Of a DNA stretch of 64,000 nucleotides, positions 59,451-64,000 are shown piece by piece. This stretch comes from Monosporascus cannonballus (Eukaryota > Ascomycota > Sordariomycetes > Xylariales): NCBI GenBank assembly GCA_004154925.1, contig QJNS01000054.1:248001-312000 (forward strand), in the 5' to 3' direction. Under the pieces are notes generated by a model. It worked only from the letters and a program-made list of their open reading frames with translations. It searched no databases and was not told the origin of the DNA. The translations under genes and the position numbers were made by a program. Within the stretch, counting starts at the first letter, position 1. Each line of letters starts with the position of its first letter.

Positions 59451-59998
59451 CAAATTATTTTTCATAACTTCTTTCTTTAACAAATTCTTTTTTTAAAAAA
59501 CTATATTTGGTTTAAAAAATGTTTTAGAAAAAAGGAAAAACTTAACAATTTTAATAGTAATACCTACAAGAAAACATTTACTCGCGCAACTTTAACTTAA
59601 GCTTAGCTAGCCCCTTAAAGGGATTTAAAATTTAATTAATTCATTTTTAACGCAATGTAATAATATATTTGAAAATGAAACTACGAAAATCTAAACTAGA
59701 TCATGTAAATAATGAGAAAATGGACATTATTGTTACGAAATAAAAACGGTGGTTTATAACAACAAACAATGGTTAAAATATAATAACAAACAACATTGAA
59801 ATAATTGTGAAATTAAAATTATTATGCATATATTTTTTTAAATTTTTTAATAATAATTTATAATGAACTTATATTATATAATATCTTATATTATTGCTCG
59901 ATATAACATAATATTTATTACTCTTTGTATACCATATAACTGCTAATATAAATGGTACTTTTTAGAGTTAATAGTTGGTTAAGACCTAAGATGTTATA
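59451..59998. other. AT-rich DNA, no gene seen
   Basis: No features recognised up to the GC island. Confidence 0.5.
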
Positions 59999-60480
59999 CT
60001 TATCCTAAAGAATATTAGCGCTGGGGTCCTGCTGGTTTAATGTCTTTACTAGTGGAACGCTACAACCGTATATGGTAAGGATCGGCCGGTGGCCTACGCC
60101 TCCTAACCTCAGCTTCCACGATTCGCATATGATAACTCAACTGAGCTCCTGGAGCCAGGTTGTTGGATTAGGGCATGATTCTGCCCATTTAGATTTTTCA
60201 ACAGTGACCTTGACGCCGGTGGTCCAGACAGTGTAGTCCAGTAGTTCTGCCGCCAAGGGCGGAATCCCGCAGCCAGTTCCTTCGCCAGCTGTCTTCCACT
60301 CGTGCTAGCAGTTTCGACGTTATCATTCCTACTACCAACGGCCCGAAAAGCTTAGGAGAAGTCGTTGCAGACTTTATGGAGGAATTCGTCTCTTCAGTCT
60401 ATGGTCACGGGGTTATGAAGTCAGTGCCGCTCCGGATGCAATGGCCGCCACCACAGCCCCAGCAGAAGAATGCTTTGTAG
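59999..60480 (+). pseudogene. Open coding segments upstream of the membrane-protein gene, unrecognised
   Basis: Two consecutive plus-strand frames at normal GC. About 59999-60234 is 78 codons ending in TAG, with hydrophobic C-terminal STVTLTPVVQTV. 60214-60480 is 88 codons ending in TAG at 60478-60480, with RASSFDVIIPTTNGPKSLGE and VVADFMEEFVSSVYGHG. They read like parts of one protein separated by a frameshift or intron, but no good splice pair joins them and there is no clear start. It could be the 3' end of a decayed gene. Known domains not seen. Confidence 0.35.
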
Positions 60481-61630
60481 GATACAAAGCGGCCTCCGAT
60501 CGGCAATCATCATTAGGTATAGTCGCTGTGTGCTGCTAACTCTGCCCACTCGAAATTCCGAGTCATTGCTAATCAGTCTCGCCCTGCTATTAGATTCGTT
60601 CTTGGAATGTTCACTTACCGAGACCCGCTCTGTGTCCAGCATATTGGGCAGCACAATTGGCAATTGCTGCCAACTTGATGGGGCTTGCAGTTTTCCAACG
60701 ACCTGCCTTGCTGGCACTCTGTTTTATGAAGGCAGTACACGACCTTGGTGCTTACCCCTCTGCCTTCTCATACCTGTTTGCCAGTGTCAAGCTGTAACTA
60801 ACTTGCCGGTCACTCTACAGTGCCATTGACAGTACTTGTGCAACTCTAACAGTCCTCCCCCGCTGGGCTGATGAGCCAGAAACCCAAGATTCAACAGTTG
60901 ACTACTTTTGCAACCCTACTTCCACTGAATGGAGATATTCCACCTTATATCTTGAGGATCCGGTCTCCGACACCGGGTCCGCGCCTACCGCCACCAGGTC
61001 CGCCCCCACTGCCACCGGAACAGCAAGTATGTTATGGCTTTGCTACACTGCAGAGAGTCGACCACCAAGCTGACCTGTTTCGCCGTATTAGGTAGCGCCG
61101 ATGATTTAAGTCCATTGAACCGAGCATGGATCGCGGGTGCCGTTGTTGGGCCACTCGCCCTTATAATACTGCTTGTGGTAGGCGGTGTATTCGTATGGAA
61201 AAGAAAAAGAACCAGCCACCAGCGGCAGCATCAACACGCCCGTGGTGAGGTAGCCACGAAACCAGAGCTAGAAGGCAGTCAAGGGATCAATATTGCAGGA
61301 GCTCCCGGCACACCTTGGCAAAAGCCTGAGCTGGATGCCGGTCAACGTGGCGACGACGTGATAGACCGACAAAGTGGCCCAAGATCTCCAACGGAACTGC
61401 GAGGGAGCGAAGCCCGCCGCTTGGCAGAGCTGAGTCCAGAAGCCTCGGCAACGAGGGCATACGAGCTAGATGGAGGCTTCCGTGGGCCACACGAGCTTGC
61501 ACCGGATGCTTTCGTGAGGCCAGAGCTCGAAGATCCACGATCAAGGGCAGAGAGACATGATAGAACGGGGAATGTAGCTTCGACAGTGGCTCATCTAGAG
61601 CCAAGCGCCCCTCAAATGGTCGGAGACTGA
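60470..61630 (+). CDS. Single-pass membrane protein, Cys-rich ectodomain, fungal surface-sensor-like
   Basis: Three exons are proposed: 60470-60747, 60821-61026 and 61092-61630, giving 340 residues. The second intron (61027-61091) is canonical: GTATGT start, CTGAC branch site, TTAG end. The first (60748-60820) has a weaker GTGCTT donor but a good CTAAC branch site and CTACAG end, and both keep the frame. Domains: Cys-rich region about 65-140 (NCCQLDGACSFPTTC; later DYFCNPTSTEW), Ser/Thr/Ala linker 145-170, membrane helix about 174-197 (WIAGAVVGPLALIILLVVGG), stop-transfer KRKR, and an acidic tail with repeated PEL(E/D) boxes (KPELE, KPELD, RPELED). This layout matches a broad ascomycete family of putative cell-surface proteins with a Mid2/WSC-like architecture. 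The true start is uncertain: the N-terminus lacks a clean signal peptide, so a 5' exon may be missing. Base composition is normal, unlike the surroundings. Confidence 0.7.
61027..61091 (+). other. Intron 2 of the membrane-protein gene
   Basis: 65 bp, GTATGT...GCTGAC...TTAG. Removing it joins the Ser/Thr linker to the membrane helix in frame (phase 1). Confidence 0.8.
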
Positions 61631-62391
61631 GGCGAATTTGGCAGCCTGGATCGGATCCCGCGTCATCCTCCACAGTTGATTACGCTGGCAAGCGATCCTG
61701 TTCCGCGACCAACGAACGCTGGCCGCACACTCCCAAATCGGGTACATCGGCGTGTCATTATCCGTGGTTATGGAAGGTCTATCTATAAGGCAAAGTTCCC
61801 AATCGGCTTTGCTCGCCACACTAGTAGGCGGCATTGAGGGGCACAAATCCTTATACGAAGAAGCAGATATCTTAAAGGGTCATCTCGCTCTGCAATGTCA
61901 TGATTAGCCAGGGGAGCAAGAACGTTTCTTTCACTTGGTTGCTAAGCGTTCTTGATCTCACTGTCAGCGTACGAGAGGGATGCCTCGAGAGCAAGAGGAA
62001 AATCGAAAAGAGGACTTTCATGGCGATTAGGGCACCTGTGGACCAGCAACACTCCTTACGCACGATCTCGAGTCATTCTGAAGATGTATTACGTAGGTCA
62101 CCAAGATAATAATAAGTGTGGAATCATTTAGTACCCATTATCTGTGAGAAAATGGGCGCCGGGGCGTTCCCTACTTAAGTGCTGGCAAGGACTTCCAACA
62201 CATTAAGCGTTGGAACTGCGGATCTTTTGGGTCATGTGGTGGAGTGGCCAGTACTTTCTATTCCCGTACATTACCATGCGGTTTCCAATGGTTATCGAGA
62301 TCTCCCAGTAGGCCCACGGCTTGTTAATAATCGAATAAGGCTGGCCGGCTCGATCGTTCTGTCGTCATATCTTTATGAAATTAAAGGGTGA
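61631..62391. other. GC island without recognised gene
   Basis: Normal GC. The frame of the membrane protein stays open for 68 more codons after its TGA (to 61835-61837) with no known domain. Plus frames at 61900-62109 (69 codons) and 62179-62391 (70 codons) and a minus frame at 61872-62063 (hydrophobic near MKVLFSIFLLL) have no family I know. Probably 3' flank plus gene relics. Confidence 0.4.
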
Positions 62392-62399
62392 TAAGTTAA

Positions 62400-62772
62400 T
62401 TATTTAGAGGTATTGAGTGCTAAATAGAAAAGTATATTAAAGTACAATAAATTGGCTTATATTAGATTAATAGTTAATTATTCGTATAACTTATCTGTTC
62501 TTTTATTATGAAATAAAGTAAGAGCTCTTAACAATTAAGTATATAAAATATATAATCTCGGTTAAAGTTTAAGCGAGTTGTGTTATTAAAAACGCGAATT
62601 TTATAAACTTTTTTTACTTATTATAAAGTAGAAGTGAAAGGTAATAAGTACATAAATAAATTTTGCTTTTGTTTTTTAAATAATTATTTTTTATTTGTAA
62701 GATAATATATTAATAAAATATATATTCTTAATATTATTAAATAAATAAATTATATTTTATATAATGAAGGTC
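62400..62772. other. AT-rich spacer, no gene seen
   Basis: Abrupt return to AT-rich sequence at about 62395; nothing recognised. Confidence 0.5.
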
Positions 62773-63151
62773 TGCGTATTACGACCCGACAAGTTCCGGT
62801 CTTAAGAAACTGTCGGACAGGGAGCATACGGGCCACCTTCCGGGTTACGTAACGGTGATCACTGCCAAACTAATAATTATTAGTGATCAGAAGTGATTTT
62901 AAACGATCGTAATAACTATTAACGGCGTAATTACGAATAATTAAGCTAAAAAAGGAAGGATATATATATTTATTAATTCCATAGTTTAAATAGTTTTAGC
63001 TTGTAATATAATATTGTTATCTAAGATACTTTTAGAATTACGAAACGTAACATAATTATTATATTTATTGCTTAAATTTCTACGATATTCTTACCAGGAT
63101 AAACGCGTACGACTAAGGTTTAATAATTAATGAAACCGCTTAGCCGTTATA
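62773..63151 (+). repeat. E7 5' LTR
   Basis: About 379 bp, from TGCGTATT to GCCGTTATA. Almost every difference from 13-386 is C-to-T or G-to-A, in that copy. Confidence 0.87.
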
Positions 63152-63279
63152 CGTTATAAACTTTTATTTAATAATACCGTCAGATTTTAAGCAATATTTA
63201 ATACTATCAAAATATTAACTAACGTTTAAGAAACCCTTATTTAACAGTTTTAGGCTCGAATTCGGGAACTGAAAAAAAA

Positions 63280-64000
63280 AACCGATAAATTAAGGTTACG
63301 TTACCTGTCTAAGCCTTTTTCGCCCGTATAAAACTTAAAAAGCCGGAGCCTTATAATGGAAAAGGTAACCCTTAAACCTTTTTAACTTAGGCATAAGTTT
63401 ACCTTTATTTCTTAAACCTTAATAACCCAGCAGATCAGGTTTTAGCAATAAGAATATACCTAACGGGAGATACGGCTAACTGGTTTAAGCTTATTATAAG
63501 AAATTTCCTGGAAATAGGAAAGTCGGATAAAAAGAATTTTACCAATAAGATCTTTTTATTTTATACCAATTTCGAAAATAAAATATGCGATAATTTCGGC
63601 AATCCGAATAAAAAGCGATTTACGGTTTAACAATTTTTATAATTCCGACAAAAAAAACCTGCGTTTAAATATGCCGTAACCTTTAAAAGTTTTGCGGTTA
63701 AAGCGAAATAAGAAAACGATAAAATAAATGCCTTTATCGACATATTTTATAAAAGGTTAAAAGATAATATAAAAAATAAAATTATTCAAATTAAATAACT
63801 AATTGCTCTAAACCGGTACATTATAAAGGTAATCAAGATTAATAATTGACAGTTTGAAAAACAATAAAAGAAAAATAGATAATATGCCTTACGTTCGAGA
63901 TATAACAAGTTTAACCAAAAGAAAAAACAAGACGTACCCCTTATTTTTTACGGAATGGCGCCAGGACCTATAGAATTTGGCGTTACCCACCGATAAAACT
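63280..64000 (+). pseudogene. gag: E7 gag, degenerate and cut by the window end
   Basis: KPEPYNGKGNP near 63342, NFENKICDNFGNPNKK near 63568, FRQKKPAFKYAVTFKSFAV near 63640, RLKDNIKNKIIQIK near 63755, then the linker up to the window end, colinear with E1 gag. Several in-frame stops; a frame change lies near 63380. The knuckle would be just beyond the window. Confidence 0.8.

Larger units (their letters stand above)
62773..64000 (+). mobile_element. E7: chromovirus, 5' part (cut by the window end)
   Basis: 5' LTR 62773-63151, leader and most of gag. Same family as the E0 LTR at 1-386, and gag is close to E1. It is the least RIP-mutated chromovirus here: the LTR keeps TGCGTATTACGACCCGACAA and a GC-rich first 120 bp. 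Confidence 0.88.

Noticed and set aside
60421..60717. 98-codon minus-strand frame
   Set aside because: Complement of the Cys-rich exon of the membrane-protein gene; the plus strand has introns in phase and a known architecture.
61287..61673. 128-codon minus-strand frame
   Set aside because: Complement of the cytoplasmic tail exon; open because of GC-rich codons on the sense strand.
1..64000. Mitochondrial or plasmid origin suggested by AT content
   Set aside because: Chromovirus LTR elements with target duplications, RIP-type stops and spliceosomal introns indicate nuclear DNA.

Overview
The window looks like nuclear DNA of a filamentous ascomycete (Pezizomycotina). About 90% is very AT-rich and reads as nested or neighbouring LTR retrotransposons destroyed by repeat-induced point mutation (RIP): C-to-T and G-to-A changes on both strands, frames full of TAA/TAG, depleted CA/TG but retained CG. 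Small islands near 50% GC (about 29.8-32.0 kb and 60.0-62.4 kb) lie between them like genes or gene relics in an AT isochore. I see no bacterial, organellar or viral genome features, no rRNA and no intact tRNA.

Layout. 1-386 is an LTR (E0); 387-678 is a mildly mutated coding relic; 679-7310 is chromovirus E1 (+). 7316-14062 is AT-rich DNA with short dispersed repeats. 14063 to about 20650 is chromovirus E4 (-). About 21.1-22.06 kb is a GC-richer repeat block. 22473-29363 is chromovirus E2 (+, 394-bp LTRs, 5-bp target duplication). 29.8-32.0 kb holds two GC islands. 31983-32815 is bounded by long terminal inverted repeats. 33323-40518 is chromovirus E3 (+, exact target duplication). 41611-42090 is a miniature LTR element (TRIM). 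44673-50205 is chromovirus E5 (-, with a second TRIM inside at 49545-50011); 50206-56752 is chromovirus E6 (-). 56.8-59.5 kb holds two further direct-repeat pairs and a dispersed repeat. 60.0-62.4 kb is a GC island with one convincing intron-containing gene for a single-pass membrane protein. 62773 to the end is the 5' part of chromovirus E7, of the same family as E0.

The elements encode Ty3/gypsy chromovirus Gag (CCHC knuckle) and Pol (protease, reverse transcriptase, RNase H, integrase, chromodomain), all inactivated. The most interesting pattern is a second gene on the opposite strand between the chromodomain and the 3' LTR. It predicts a cysteine cluster followed by a coiled coil, its 3' end overlaps the end of pol, and the same design can be read in E1, E2, E3 and, less clearly, E5 and E4. 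The second is the TRIM family: two copies with about 125-bp LTRs, TG...CA ends and target duplications, carrying tRNA-like A-box and B-box sequences across the LTR/internal junction.

Boundaries of LTRs with target duplications are exact to a base or two. Boundaries of gag, pol and antisense genes are approximate, because the frames are broken and I translated by eye.
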